Positions 12,399 to 21,636 of a DNA stretch of 60,000 nt are shown here, piece by piece. Within the stretch, counting starts at the first letter, position 1. Each line of letters starts with the position of its first letter. Origin of the DNA: Symsagittifera roscoffensis (Eukaryota > Xenacoelomorpha > Acoela > Convolutidae); contig NC_087065.1 of assembly GCF_963678635.1 (NCBI RefSeq), positions 19,111,623 through 19,171,622 of the forward strand. The letters are read 5' to 3'. Both the position numbers and the translations under genes were made by a program. The notes beneath the pieces were generated by a model that was not told where the DNA came from, made no database searches, and worked only from the letters and a program-made list of their open reading frames with translations.

Positions 12399-13322
12399 TT
12401 ATTCGCCTGTTTCTGCTTCTAAGTCTCCTGTTTCTTTTGCTATTCTTATTTTTTTTATTATCAAGTTTTCAGTGTGGGTAAGTCCTACCCCCACTCCCCG
12501 GACAAAAATATCCATCGACGTCCCCGTCGATCGCATACCGGGTATCAAGTCGAGGTTAGAAGAAGGAATGAGTAGTCGTCCTTCCTGGGCAGCCCAGGAA
12601 GGATCATCTCGTTCGGTCTTGATGTATTTCATGCTTTCACGATCTACGTCTTGAATCGTGACGCTGGTCTCCTCAGGATCCGAGGTCGTTTCATTCAGCC
12701 ACTCTAAGACACGCAGGTTCGTCAAGTCTTGTTCATATGACTGCTGTTGCTCGTCGTTGAATTCTACCTCGGGTTTCGACCAGTCGTCAACCCACTCATC
12801 GTCGTGATCATCGACTATGTCAATGTCTTGTGACACAGTTATTTCCTCTAGACCCACTACTTCCTCCACTATCTTCTTCAGATCTATCCTATCCACTACA
12901 AAGTCGTCACCGTAAGGATTGTATTTCTTTCTTGGCCTCGTCCCGTCCTTCTGACGAGTCTGTATCGTGAACGAAAAATCCGGTTCCAAGTTCTTGGGAA
13001 CTTCTGTCTGTTCGGGATCCTGCCAATCTTCCTCTGCGTAGGGTAAGGCTTCATCGTCCGCTTCGATCTCCTCGTTTGGATCCAGGTCTAGCGTTGTATC
13101 CGTACCTTCCTCTACGACTTCGTTTCCATCGTTCTTCTCCCTGGTGCCCTTTTCATTTACCTCACAAGCAGGATCCATCATTAGATAATCCCCTTCTTCC
13201 ATGTCTGCAGGTATACACCAGTCTTCTGTCGATGGATTGTGTGGCTTGATGTTCTCGTAGTGGGCGGCTCGGCCAGTACTCAGTCTATAAAAGCGTCCCT
13301 CCTGGTGCACCTCTGTAATCAT
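12399..13322 (-). pseudogene. Integrase C-terminal GPF motif and acidic linker, element B
   Basis: An open stretch of 307 residues. It begins with FMITEVHQEGRFYRLS, which follows the WRGP of a GPY/F module, the small beta domain at the end of Gypsy integrases. It continues with a long Asp/Glu-rich linker containing the basic patch PRKKYNPYGDD, and ends just before the macrodomain. No chromodomain was recognised. The frame break at 13322-13335 is a short indel in the homopolymer coding for the KKW residues just before GPF. The 11-mer TGTCCGGGGAG lies at 12494-12504 in a different reading frame from the copies further upstream in pol. Confidence 0.75.
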
Positions 13323-13334
13323 GAAGGGTCCCCT

Positions 13335-15059
13335 TCATTTTTTTAGGAGCTTTTTTGTCCCTTTCGGTGGTATAACGTTCTGAAATACCCATACGTAGTC
13401 TCCCACCGAGTAAGCCTTTGCACCAGCTGCTTTCTTGTCGAATCTTTTCCACTGCCTTGCCTGTGCTTGCTGAGTATTTCGTCTACACAAATCGTTCAAC
13501 TCCTGTTGGCGTCTGATCACATCCCTCACGTAGACCTGTGGGGACGTTTTCTTTCCCTCATACTCTGGGTAGAAGAAGGTTAAGGGTAAAGACTTTTCGT
13601 GTCCAGTTAGCATCATGTGTGGACTGACTCCGGTGGTGGAGTTTTGCGTGCTGTTATACGCTCCCATCACCTGTGGAAGGTATCTGTCCCAATCGGTCAT
13701 GTACCTGGAACAATATACTCTCAGCATCGACACTAACGTCCTATTCTGTCTTTCCACTAAGCCATTCGTCTGAGGTTGGTATGTCGTGGAATGAGCCTGA
13801 GCGACCTGTGAGCGTCTCATAAGCTCTTTCGTAAGCTCTCCTATGAAAGCTGTTCCATTATCCGATTGAATCGTCATCGGACAACCATGTCTTGCTATCC
13901 ACGTATTGATCAGGTGGTCGCATGTCTCTTCCGCCGAGGCAGTTATGCAGGGCACGGCCTCTGCATACTTCGTAAAAAGATCTATCATGACCAGCACCTG
14001 ATTATAACCATTGTCTGTCATGCATATCTTTTGGTGATCTATCTGCACCACCTCGTTGAATTCAGACGACTCGATCGATTGTAAAGGAAATCGCAACTTC
14101 CTTGGATCCTTGACCTGTTGGCATGACAGACATGCTGTTACCCACTTCTCGCATGCCTTTTTCATCCCAGGCCACTCAAAGCGCTTCAGGATCCTCTGAT
14201 ATACTTTGTCGATCCCCTGATGGCCCATCTGATCATGTGACCTGAATAATAGCTCTGTCTGATAGAGTTGCGGTAACACTATCGCGTTATACTTGTATAG
14301 GACTCTGTCTTCCTCCCTTCTTTTGCAAGCCACAATCCCGTCCTTGTTCAAATATAACCTCCCTTCCTTCTGCATGAAGTACTGTCTCAGGATGCGATAA
14401 CTATCTTCCTCGAGGTCCCCTTTATCCGGAGAACCATTCTCGATCCACCTTTTCAGGTTGCTTGTCATGCGATCATTTCTCTGCGCCCTTAGAAGATCCG
14501 AGAGTCGGTATCTCGCCTTTAAGTACGTCTTCATGACCCTCATTTGACTACTCAGCTCGTTGGGCTGGTGTGTGTCTTCTTCCATCTTAACGCACCAAAT
14601 CTTCGCCAACGGCTGTGTTTCTTGTTTAAACGGCAGAAGATCAGTCCTGACTACCTCTTTCTGCGGCAACAGGCTTATCGAACAATTCGATACCGCTATT
14701 GTCTCCAAGTCATCCGCTGCGTTGTCAAAGACTCTTTCGCTTGGTATAAGGTAGCGGTCGCTGTCAGGATCCTGGTACACCTCTCTGTCCAGGTCCCTTG
14801 CTCGAGTTTCCACTAATAGTGTGTGGATCTCTAGTTCTGACAGTTCTGATCCCGAGCTCGAGTTTTTGTCTGAATAGGTGTCCATTCCTGAGTTTCGGGA
14901 ATTGTCATCCGTTGAAGAGGTTGTGCTGGAGACTGCACGCTCCTCCAGATCATGTCTGTGCCTTCTTCGCATCCATCTGAACTCCCCGGACAAAACCTTG
15001 TTCTCTAGGTCCTGTTTCTCATCAGGAATTCTCTCGTCTATCTCAGACTCCCCGGACAA
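13335..15059 (-). CDS. Integrase, element B (Pol segment, open over 574 residues)
   Basis: Catalyses insertion of the cDNA into host DNA. The N-terminal zinc domain is visible as SHDQMGHQG (His pair) and CLSCQQ (Cys pair). The catalytic core has its first Asp in VVQIDHQK, its second in QSDNGTAF, and the Glu in NGLVERQNRTL, completing the D,D-E triad. The stretch is preceded by an acidic Ser-rich segment of about 180 residues carrying two copies of the peptide LSGE, encoded by the 11-mer TGTCCGGGGAG. It is joined in frame to the RNase H segment through a single TAA at 15087. This is the most intact integrase in the window. Confidence 0.92.
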   Translation of the reverse strand: MSGESEIDERIPDEKQDLENKVLSGEFRWMRRRHRHDLEERAVSSTTSSTDDNSRNSGMDTYSDKNSSSGSELSELEIHTLLVETRARDLDREVYQDPDSDRYLIPSERVFDNAADDLETIAVSNCSISLLPQKEVVRTDLLPFKQETQPLAKIWCVKMEEDTHQPNELSSQMRVMKTYLKARYRLSDLLRAQRNDRMTSNLKRWIENGSPDKGDLEEDSYRILRQYFMQKEGRLYLNKDGIVACKRREEDRVLYKYNAIVLPQLYQTELLFRSHDQMGHQGIDKVYQRILKRFEWPGMKKACEKWVTACLSCQQVKDPRKLRFPLQSIESSEFNEVVQIDHQKICMTDNGYNQVLVMIDLFTKYAEAVPCITASAEETCDHLINTWIARHGCPMTIQSDNGTAFIGELTKELMRRSQVAQAHSTTYQPQTNGLVERQNRTLVSMLRVYCSRYMTDWDRYLPQVMGAYNSTQNSTTGVSPHMMLTGHEKSLPLTFFYPEYEGKKTSPQVYVRDVIRRQQELNDLCRRNTQQAQARQWKRFDKKAAGAKAYSVGDYVWVFQNVIPPKGTKKLLKK

Positions 15060-15086
15060 ATTTTCTTGTCCCGGGTGTTGATCTTG

Positions 15087-16442
15087 TTATCGCTGGTTCT
15101 TCTCATCATTCGTCTCCCCGGACAAAAAGTTTTGCAGCAGATTTTGTTCTACCTTTTCACCTTCCTTATCCTGGTCCACAAAGGTGACGGTTTTCTTTCG
15201 CTTGCTGCTCCCCTGTTCTTTCTGTCCGTAAGAAGTACTGGTTAAAATCTCGTGGGGTATTGAGGATACTAGTTGCTGAACTATTGTCCTACAATCCCTC
15301 TCGTTCTCTTCGTGCTGTCGTCTGGACGGCATGATCTTCACCTTCTCACTGACTGTTAGCGATGCCACTGCTGCTGTCCACTCGGGGTCATCTCTGGTCA
15401 CTTCTCTTTCTAACAATCCACCCAGCATCCGCATCACTTGCGGTGTGACTTGCACCGTTCTATCCAAAAATGAGAGGCTGTTTATGTTCATGCGAGAGAG
15501 TTCTTGCTGGACCAGATTCGAGCGCAGCAACAGATCCAAGGGGACCGGGTCCTCCCTGGATATGATTTTTATCTCGGCTGCTTTCTCTACAGGTAACTCA
15601 GGATGCCCTGGAATTGGATGTCCAGACTTATCCAACCATCTCGTTAAGGGAAGCGCTTCATAAGTTTCTTTGTTCAGAAACGAGAATCCCTCCTTTATTT
15701 CCGCCTGATTGGCCTGCTTCTGCTCCAACCTTTCATAGAACTCAGTTTTCTTGCTGAGGCTGTCAGCATTTTGGTGTTTATCACGCATCCTATGTTCGAT
15801 TATCATATGGTAGCCATCCAATCTTACTATCCATCTACCAATATAACTCTGATCCATCGAGTAGGTCTTCAACCAAGATAACGCTCTGTTGTCCACGCGT
15901 AACTTGAAGGGAGCGCTCCCCAAGTATGCACGGTACTTTTCCACGAAGGTGACTACTGCAAACATTTCTGCCTTTGGTGCGCCGGGTTTCCTCTCTGTGT
16001 CACTCAAGACCTTGCTGCCGTATGCAATGGGACGGAGAACTGTTCTTCCGTTCCATTCTTGCTCTTGATGCAAGATTCCTGAGATTGCCACCACCGATGC
16101 GTCTGTGTCAAGAACATACATGCCCTTTTCTGTAGGCATGCCTAGCACTGGCGCTTCGCACAGTTCCCGCCTTATGTTCTCGAAAGCAACCTGTGCCTCA
16201 TCGTTCCATTCGAACTTTTTCCCCTTGTTGCGCATCAGCTTCTGCATCGGATACACCTTGTCCGCATATCCTTTTATGAATTCCCGGTAGTAATTGGCAA
16301 ACTCTAGGAAGCTCAGGAGGTGTGTGTCCGTTCTGGGGGCTTTCCATGTCAACACTGCTTCCACTGCTTCCGGGTCCGGCCTCTCACCATGCCTATCCAC
16401 CATTTTTCCCAGGTACTTTATCGAATCCCTAAAGGATTTCAC
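15087..16442 (-). CDS. RT thumb/connection and RNase H, element B (Pol segment)
   Basis: Begins in the RT thumb (KYLGKMVDRHG, then FANYYREF and FEWNDEAQ typical of Ty3/Gypsy). The RNase H domain shows the acidic residues in VLDTDASVV, KAEMFAVV, RVDNRALSWL and HQNADSLSKK. RNase H degrades the RNA strand during cDNA synthesis. A tail of about 200 residues follows, ending in FLSGETNDEKNQR and a TAA. The overlap with the RT piece at 16429-16442 marks a small frameshift in an otherwise continuous Pol. Confidence 0.92.
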   Translation of the reverse strand: MKSFRDSIKYLGKMVDRHGERPDPEAVEAVLTWKAPRTDTHLLSFLEFANYYREFIKGYADKVYPMQKLMRNKGKKFEWNDEAQVAFENIRRELCEAPVLGMPTEKGMYVLDTDASVVAISGILHQEQEWNGRTVLRPIAYGSKVLSDTERKPGAPKAEMFAVVTFVEKYRAYLGSAPFKLRVDNRALSWLKTYSMDQSYIGRWIVRLDGYHMIIEHRMRDKHQNADSLSKKTEFYERLEQKQANQAEIKEGFSFLNKETYEALPLTRWLDKSGHPIPGHPELPVEKAAEIKIISREDPVPLDLLLRSNLVQQELSRMNINSLSFLDRTVQVTPQVMRMLGGLLEREVTRDDPEWTAAVASLTVSEKVKIMPSRRQHEENERDCRTIVQQLVSSIPHEILTSTSYGQKEQGSSKRKKTVTFVDQDKEGEKVEQNLLQNFLSGETNDEKNQR

Positions 16443-17609
16443 ATTTCGATGGTTTGCACTTCAATCCTGCTCTTTTCATGCATCCAAAGACCTCATCGAG
16501 CCTATCAATGTGGTCTTCCAGGGTCGGTGTCGCTATGACTACGTCATCTACGTAACACACCACGAGATTCCCGTACTTCTTGGTCACTCTGGTCAAAGCC
16601 TGAGCCATCAGTCTTTGAAAATTGGCCGTTGCATTGCACAAGCCAAAGGGCATCCTCTTCCACTGGTACAATCCCAATTCGCACGCGAATCCGGTTTTCT
16701 CTCTATCCTTCTTCCGCAGAGTGACCTGCCAGAAGGCAGAACCCAAGTCCAATGTGGTGAAGAACTTGGCATCACCAAGCTTAGAGAGGCTCTCGTCTAT
16801 TCGCGGTATCGGGTACGCATCTTTTATCGTTACCGCGTTCAAGTAACAAAAGTCGCAACAAAACCTAAGCTGCCCCTCTTTCTTTTTCGCCATTACTACC
16901 CCGCAAGTCCACGGCAATTTCGAGGGTTCTATCATGTCGTATTCAAGCAGCATCTCGATTTCCGCTCGGCACGCTTCCGACTTGTGTGGCGTCATCCGTC
17001 TCGCGCCTTCTCTGTGCGGAACGGCACCCTCCTCTAGTTCAATTTCGTGTTCGACGAAGTTACAGCAACCGATATCCGCCTTATGTTTTGAAAATACATC
17101 TGCGTTCCGATTTAGGAGGTCCCGCAATTTTTCGAAATCTCCCTCACCTATTTTCCCTTTAAATGTTCTATCTCTGGCAAAACCGGTTTGTCAGATTCTA
17201 GTTCATATGACGAGGGGCGTTCCGGAAAGTTCGAGCAGCTTGATAAGCCGTCGTCCGTTTCGGATTTCATTGAAAACAATTTATGAATAGATTTTAATTC
17301 ATTAATCCTCTTTAAAATTTTATCTTTACTGGCATGATAAGGACAGTCTTTCACACTGTGTTTCTTCAAGTTTTGTGTCTCCTCATAGTCGGTCCTCATC
17401 GGTAAAGCGTAACCAAGCTTCTTTCCACGCTGGATTGAAACCGTGGTGTCCAGTGTGTTCAATAACACACTGACATACAGTCCGTTTCGCGTTACCGAGA
17501 AGCTCCGGCCTAAAATCACCGAACTCTGACTATTTGGAGTCGGTACTAAGCAAACCTGTTTACTATCACTTAACGAATTCAAATTTCTCATTCTAAAAAT
17601 TGCCACCAC
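16429..17609 (-). CDS. Reverse transcriptase fingers and palm, element B (Pol segment, frameshifted)
   Basis: Two open pieces, 17148-17609 and 16429-17127, are separated by one indel after EIEHLKG. The RT has the Ty3/Gypsy blocks CGVVMAKKKEG, FCCDFCYLNAVT, FFTTLDLGSAFWQV, WKRMPFGLCNA and the catalytic VVCYVDDVVIATP. It copies the element RNA into DNA in cytoplasmic particles. It lies in the same frame as the protease C-terminal half, separated from it by one in-frame TAG at 17694-17696. Confidence 0.93.
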
Positions 17610-17693
17610 AGCTTGTCCTGGCTGTAGTTTTACTTTTCTATCTAAAAAAATTGGTACCTTGTTTTCGTCTGTTATTATCTTATTAATTGGTTT

Positions 17694-18064
17694 CTAAACA
17701 TACTTCCGGTCCGGGTTTCTAATCCGTATCAGACCGTTGTTCAAGTCAATCATCACGTCAAAATTCCTGACAAAATCTCTGCCCAAGAGAATTGGTCGGC
17801 GTCGTCCAAATTCTCTACTACCAGGAAGCTCATCCAAAGATCCCGTCTTCCCATGTGGCGGACCGTTATTGGTGTTCTTCCGGCTACGTAAATAGCTCCT
17901 CGATTGGCGGCGGCCAGTCGGAGATTCGCTGGAATTAGATCTTCCCGCGTGAAGCCCATACTTTCCCAAGTTTTTATCGGCATCACACTCACTACCGCTC
18001 CTGTGTCCAGAAGCCCTGTGACTCCGATTTTTGTTCCGTTGGTGGCGAGCAGATGTGCGGTCAC
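17694..18064 (-). pseudogene. Aspartic protease (retropepsin), element B, split over two frames
   Basis: The active-site loop GLLDTGAVVSVMP is in the 17753-18064 frame, which is also the Gag frame. The second conserved part, PILLGRDFVRNFDVMIDL, is in the overlapping 17694-17969 frame, which is the RT frame. The two frames overlap by about 217 nt and the switch falls near ADQ / ILLG. The same split is present in element A. The protease would mature the Gag-Pol precursor. Either a programmed frameshift or an inherited one-base loss explains the split; no canonical slippery heptamer is seen. Confidence 0.8.
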
Positions 18065-18151
18065 ATCTGCTTCCTACCCAATGTGTACTGCCTCTTGTTC
18101 CATCATGGCGTCATGGCCTATCCTGTGGACTTTGAGTTCCTCCTCACCCAA

Positions 18152-19657
18152 CTAGATCTGCCCCATTTGGTCATCATCTGTTGTTACATAAGTCCTGGTG
18201 TAGATACTGATTCCATCCAAGTTCAGCATCACTTGATACGGCCCATAGACCTCTAGGTAGCGTCCATGAAGTTTCTTCATGCGAGGGCCACCCGTCGTTA
18301 GTAGTGCTCGCACAGCTCTCGACTCGGTGCGTGGCTCGACCTGCCTCAGATAATCTGCATATGTGTCCAAATGCATCAAAGTGAACTCGGATGGTTCTCT
18401 CAGATTTCTGATCACCTGGTGTCCAGCCACTGAGATTATCGACTGTATCTTGCTTCCTTGCGGCACCATGCCGAACCTCTGACCGGAGATCACATTAAGT
18501 TTCATGCTCAAACTGCTTGGTGCTTTAGTTTCTTCGAACTCCGTTGCTTCGAAGGTATTCAGTTGCTCCTGAAGTTTCTCATTCTCCAGTTCAAGTTTCA
18601 CTTTTTGCTCGATCTCTTTCGTCACCATTTCCTGCTGCACTCTATTTAGAGCATCCCTCGCGGCTGCCTTATAATCGATCTTGAAGTCATCAGCCGCAGT
18701 TGCTGGTTCCGGTTCACGTGTCTCCTCTGTCACAGTTTGCATTTTCTTTGCCGCCAGTTCTTGAAGTTTATCCTTTCTGCGTGCCTCCGCTTCACTCAAA
18801 AGTCGAGCTTTGCTGGTTTTCACTCCTGACAAAGCTTCTTCATGTCTTGGATGCTTGATGTCTGCCTTTGCATCCCAGAATTGCGGACAATCTGATTTAA
18901 AATGACCTTCCAAGTTGCAAAAGAAACACCTCGGGCCAAATTTCGCAATTACTTCTCTCATGAAATCCTCATGGTCCAATTCTGACGCATCTTTGTCCTC
19001 GAGGCTAAAGCCTATTGCTTTCATGCCTTGTTTGTAAGTTGGGCATGCTGACACATGATGGTCCGTTGAACTGCAATTGGCACAAGAGCGTCTCTTGTCC
19101 ATATCATCCCTCGGTTTGTACCAATTGTTCCCTTGGTTTGCTGGTCCGTTGTTAAAATTGTCATAATTGTTCTTGTAGAATCCAGATCTCGAAGGAGGTT
19201 TCAACGAAAGATACTCTTTTGACTTGAGCTTCAACTCCTCTGGTGTTGGCGCATTGGTTGATAGTGGTGTGTAATGCGTTGCTAGCATCGTTCGAAGTTC
19301 ATCATTCTTCACACCATCGATGAATTTTGAGGCTACGGCCAGGTTCATCCTTCGGTTTGACTCATCCGGTTGGCTGCGTCTTCTCAGCATTTCCAAGTCA
19401 TCGAGAAACTTGTCTATCGTTTCATCTTCTCGTTGCCTCCGTTTCTCGAAGCGCATCATCGCTTGGTGCCCCTGCACCCCTGATCCGAAACGGTTTAACA
19501 AGATTTCGAAGATTTTCTCAGCTGTGTCACGCTGATATTGCTTCTTGGCCATGACACAGTTCAGGCTGTCCCTTCCAAGTTGCTGGTGAGCGCACTGCAT
19601 TCCTGTCTCTCCGACAAGTCCTCTTCCTCGAAATGCAGCTTCATTACCTCTATCCAT
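18152..19657 (-). CDS. Gag capsid-like region and CCHC nucleocapsid, element B
   Basis: The open frame spans 501 codons, but the first roughly 33 are out of frame; homology starts at LNCVMAKKQYQRD because of a one-base deletion relative to element A. The capsid-like segment (retrotransposon gag pattern ETIDKFLDDLEMLRRRS) is followed by two zinc knuckles, CANCSSTDHHVSAC (192-205) and CFFCNLEGHFKSDC (244-257), each C-X2-C-X4-H-X4-C. A coiled-coil tail and a segment leading to protease complete it. It ends at a TAG at 18152 where element A has Tyr. Gag packages the RNA and forms the particle. Confidence 0.88.
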   Translation of the reverse strand: MDRGNEAAFRGRGLVGETGMQCAHQQLGRDSLNCVMAKKQYQRDTAEKIFEILLNRFGSGVQGHQAMMRFEKRRQREDETIDKFLDDLEMLRRRSQPDESNRRMNLAVASKFIDGVKNDELRTMLATHYTPLSTNAPTPEELKLKSKEYLSLKPPSRSGFYKNNYDNFNNGPANQGNNWYKPRDDMDKRRSCANCSSTDHHVSACPTYKQGMKAIGFSLEDKDASELDHEDFMREVIAKFGPRCFFCNLEGHFKSDCPQFWDAKADIKHPRHEEALSGVKTSKARLLSEAEARRKDKLQELAAKKMQTVTEETREPEPATAADDFKIDYKAAARDALNRVQQEMVTKEIEQKVKLELENEKLQEQLNTFEATEFEETKAPSSLSMKLNVISGQRFGMVPQGSKIQSIISVAGHQVIRNLREPSEFTLMHLDTYADYLRQVEPRTESRAVRALLTTGGPRMKKLHGRYLEVYGPYQVMLNLDGISIYTRTYVTTDDDQMGQI

Positions 19658-20697
19658 GTATCAATACAGCCATCAGATTCATCTTTATAGCATCTTGGTT
19701 TCTTAAAGACTCTTCTGGACTTCTCACTGCGTTCATTGGTTCTGGATAACCTTGTAAAGAATGTCTCCAAAGACCTGTTTAGGGGTTCAAATGCTGTGGC
19801 CATTGCCGTAGCATCCCTTGAGTGTCCCGCCTGAGTGTCCTCACACCTTGTCAAAGGCTCTGTATGCGGTGCATCCCTGCAATCCGAATCGCCGTGAGTG
19901 TTTCCCGCTTGGCCCACATGACTCCTCCCCGGGCTTGCATGCTCCCTGTTACCGGAATCACTTCTCCCAGTCGCATGTGTGCCTTGCGTTGGTCGTTCAT
20001 TAGAGGTCTGTATGTTCCCCGTTGAACTTGTTCTACTGTTCGGGCCCCATGTTCCATTACCCCTTGTGGCATAGCCTGATGAACTGCCCCTGCCTCTAGT
20101 GGATCCATACTTCTTCCTCTTTTGATGTTCATTGAAGTTCACCCTCGGCTCCCTGCTGGTTTCTCCCGAGTTCGGTTCTCCTTCTTTTGGTCCACTCTTG
20201 CTGCTTAGTAGCCCGTCCAACCTATCCATGATAGCCGGAGATCGCCTCTCCATCATCGCGTCTATCTTTGTGTCAAGAGTCCCAAGAGACTGCTCTTGCT
20301 GCACTCTTAACTTCTCCATGTCGTCTCTTAAGCGTAACTCTCGCTGTTCCGCCTCCATTGTCATTCGCGACAAGTTCTTCGCCATATGCTCGTCCGTTCT
20401 TTCTTTCAAGCGTTTTTCGCTCCTGCCAACTTCTTGTCTATTGCGGTTTATTTCTTCCCGCAGACTTTCTCTTTCAATGTGAACTGCCCTTTCTAGTTCA
20501 CTCATTCTTATGGACATCTGTTCATTTTGTTCTTCTAAACTGTCCACTATGTTGTTTAAGGCTTCTTCTAATGCTGCACCGTTATCCACGAGTGGCGGTG
20601 TAACCCTGTCGGTCCCAGGTAGCTTCGTGCTGGTCGAGATCCGGGCCTTGACTCTCTGCCTCGACGTCTTTTCATTATACACCTCAGGATCCGCCAA
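19561..20697 (-). CDS. Gag N-terminal coiled-coil region, element B
   Basis: An open frame of 378 codons with no upstream ATG in frame (it opens at a TTG), so it is probably read from the preceding ORF. Residues about 45-150 are a strong coiled coil (SIRMSELERAVHIERESLREEI type). A Gly/Ser/Arg-rich low-complexity section follows, then the start of the capsid-like region (ESDGCIDTWIEVMKLHFEE). It stops prematurely at 19561 from a one-base deletion in CTGTCC; element A reads on here. Confidence 0.75.
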   Translation of the reverse strand: MADPEVYNEKTSRQRVKARISTSTKLPGTDRVTPPLVDNGAALEEALNNIVDSLEEQNEQMSIRMSELERAVHIERESLREEINRNRQEVGRSEKRLKERTDEHMAKNLSRMTMEAEQRELRLRDDMEKLRVQQEQSLGTLDTKIDAMMERRSPAIMDRLDGLLSSKSGPKEGEPNSGETSREPRVNFNEHQKRKKYGSTRGRGSSSGYATRGNGTWGPNSRTSSTGNIQTSNERPTQGTHATGRSDSGNREHASPGRSHVGQAGNTHGDSDCRDAPHTEPLTRCEDTQAGHSRDATAMATAFEPLNRSLETFFTRLSRTNERSEKSRRVFKKPRCYKDESDGCIDTWIEVMKLHFEEEDLSERQECSALTSNLEGTA

Positions 20698-20719
20698 TGC
20701 GTTGCCTAGCCCTCTATTT

Positions 20720-21469
20720 CTACTCTCCGGTTTGCGGCTCTGAATTTGTCATAATCGCGAAGTCTCTCGACTGGCCCGGTGTTTTTGCCTCTTTGCTTAT
20801 CGTTCTCACCACACCAAATTTGTCCATGGTTCCAGTCTCTCTTCCGACGTATGCCTCATTCTCCTGGGTCGAACTATTGAGGCTGACTTGAGACCCAAAG
20901 TCCACTTGCTCTTCTTCGTCCTCCTCCTCCTGGGATTCACCTTCATTTCCTGCGCCTCCTCCCATGGTGAATGGAAAGATGTTTCCTAAGGTGTTCCTCA
21001 TTCTTTCTGAGAACGATGATGACGTTGCTTGTTTATCAGTCCCGCCTGCCATCATAGTGTTGTCTGTTGGAGACCTTCTAGTTGCCGCTATTTCAGTTGA
21101 GATGTCGGACAGTTCCGACATCTCCTCTCGATCCAATGTCCCGGTGGAAGTGGCAAAATCATGGCCTTGTTCTACCGGAGTAGATTTACTCGCCAACCTT
21201 CTGCCTCTCCCTTCCAGTCCATGTACTTCCTGGTTGTCGTTCATGGCATGGTCCGTATTGACCTCCACTTCTAACAGTTTTTTTCGCTCTTCTGAGGTTT
21301 TCTGACTCCTTGTTTCAACCATTCTGCCTGAAACCGTCTCCCCTTTGTCGGTCCGGGCTCGTTTGATCCAATCCACAAAAGGATCGGTCATCGTTTTTCT
21401 TTGCTTCTCAGGTATGAATTTCCTAGAGCTATTACCTCGTTTAGGTATCCTTGACTTGTCTAGACTCAT
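20720..21469 (-). CDS. First ORF of element B (acidic, disordered, Gag leader)
   Basis: 249 codons from an ATG at 21467-21469, the first ATG after the LTR. The N terminus is basic (SRIPKRGNSSRK and MVETRSQK). The rest is acidic and low-complexity, with a Glu-rich run EEEDEEEQVD and a small hydrophobic Gly-rich patch NIFPFTMGGG. No homology is recognised. It ends at a TAG (20720-20722), with the coiled-coil Gag frame continuing at minus one immediately after, so it may be the N terminus of Gag. In element A most of it is deleted. Confidence 0.65.
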   Translation of the reverse strand: MSLDKSRIPKRGNSSRKFIPEKQRKTMTDPFVDWIKRARTDKGETVSGRMVETRSQKTSEERKKLLEVEVNTDHAMNDNQEVHGLEGRGRRLASKSTPVEQGHDFATSTGTLDREEMSELSDISTEIAATRRSPTDNTMMAGGTDKQATSSSFSERMRNTLGNIFPFTMGGGAGNEGESQEEEDEEEQVDFGSQVSLNSSTQENEAYVGRETGTMDKFGVVRTISKEAKTPGQSRDFAIMTNSEPQTGE

Positions 21470-21599
21470 TCTGTATCTGTCACTTCTTAATGCTTATACA
21501 CTTAATTCGATTGCTAGTGACCTTATAGTTTGATTACCAATAATAATGACACAACACAATAAATTTCACAAGATTATATTAAATAGTGACCACGAATCC
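21470..21599 (-). other. Leader between 5' LTR and first ORF, element B
   Basis: 130 nt, AT-rich, where a primer-binding site should lie. Immediately inside the LTR the minus strand reads GGGATTCGTGGTCACTATT. A TGG occurs eight bases in, but I could not match it with confidence to any tRNA 3' end. Element A lacks most of this segment (deletion between cttgtc and cacgaatcc at 44257). Confidence 0.5.
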
Positions 21600-21630
21600 C
21601 TGTATGTTATCAGAGTACAATTTGTATATA

Positions 21631-21636
21631 ATTTAT
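21631..21636 (-). promoter_or_regulatory. Candidate poly(A) signal in LTR
   Basis: Minus-strand AATAAA about 31-37 nt from the inferred LTR 3' end. It is conserved in the other LTR at 44300-44305. Other AATAAA motifs occur in the LTR (for example near 22712), so the assignment is tentative. Confidence 0.35.

Larger units (their letters stand above)
4602..12716 (-). repeat. 8115-bp tandem duplication unit (copy next to the intact 5' half of element B)
   Basis: Positions 3192 and 11307, 3768 and 11883, and 4379 and 12494 are all offset by 8115, and long stretches are almost identical between the two units. The offset drifts to 8173 and then 8234 further left because of a few indels. The unit runs from the middle of ORF-B through ORF-A to the integrase-macrodomain linker. 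High identity points to a recent event, or to a misassembly of alternative copies. Confidence 0.75.

Noticed and set aside
12399-13322. Chromodomain after integrase, as in chromoviruses
   Set aside because: No aromatic-cage pattern was seen; the segment is an acidic linker leading to the macrodomain.
17753-17969. Canonical minus-one slippery heptamer in the protease overlap
   Set aside because: I found no X XXY YYZ heptamer in the Gag frame at the point of switch (around GACCAATTCTC), so programmed frameshifting is left open rather than called.
21470-21599. Primer-binding site TGGTCACTATTTAATATAATC eight bases inside the LTR
   Set aside because: The sequence is not complementary to a recognisable tRNA 3' end (no T-arm complement at the right distance), so no call is made.
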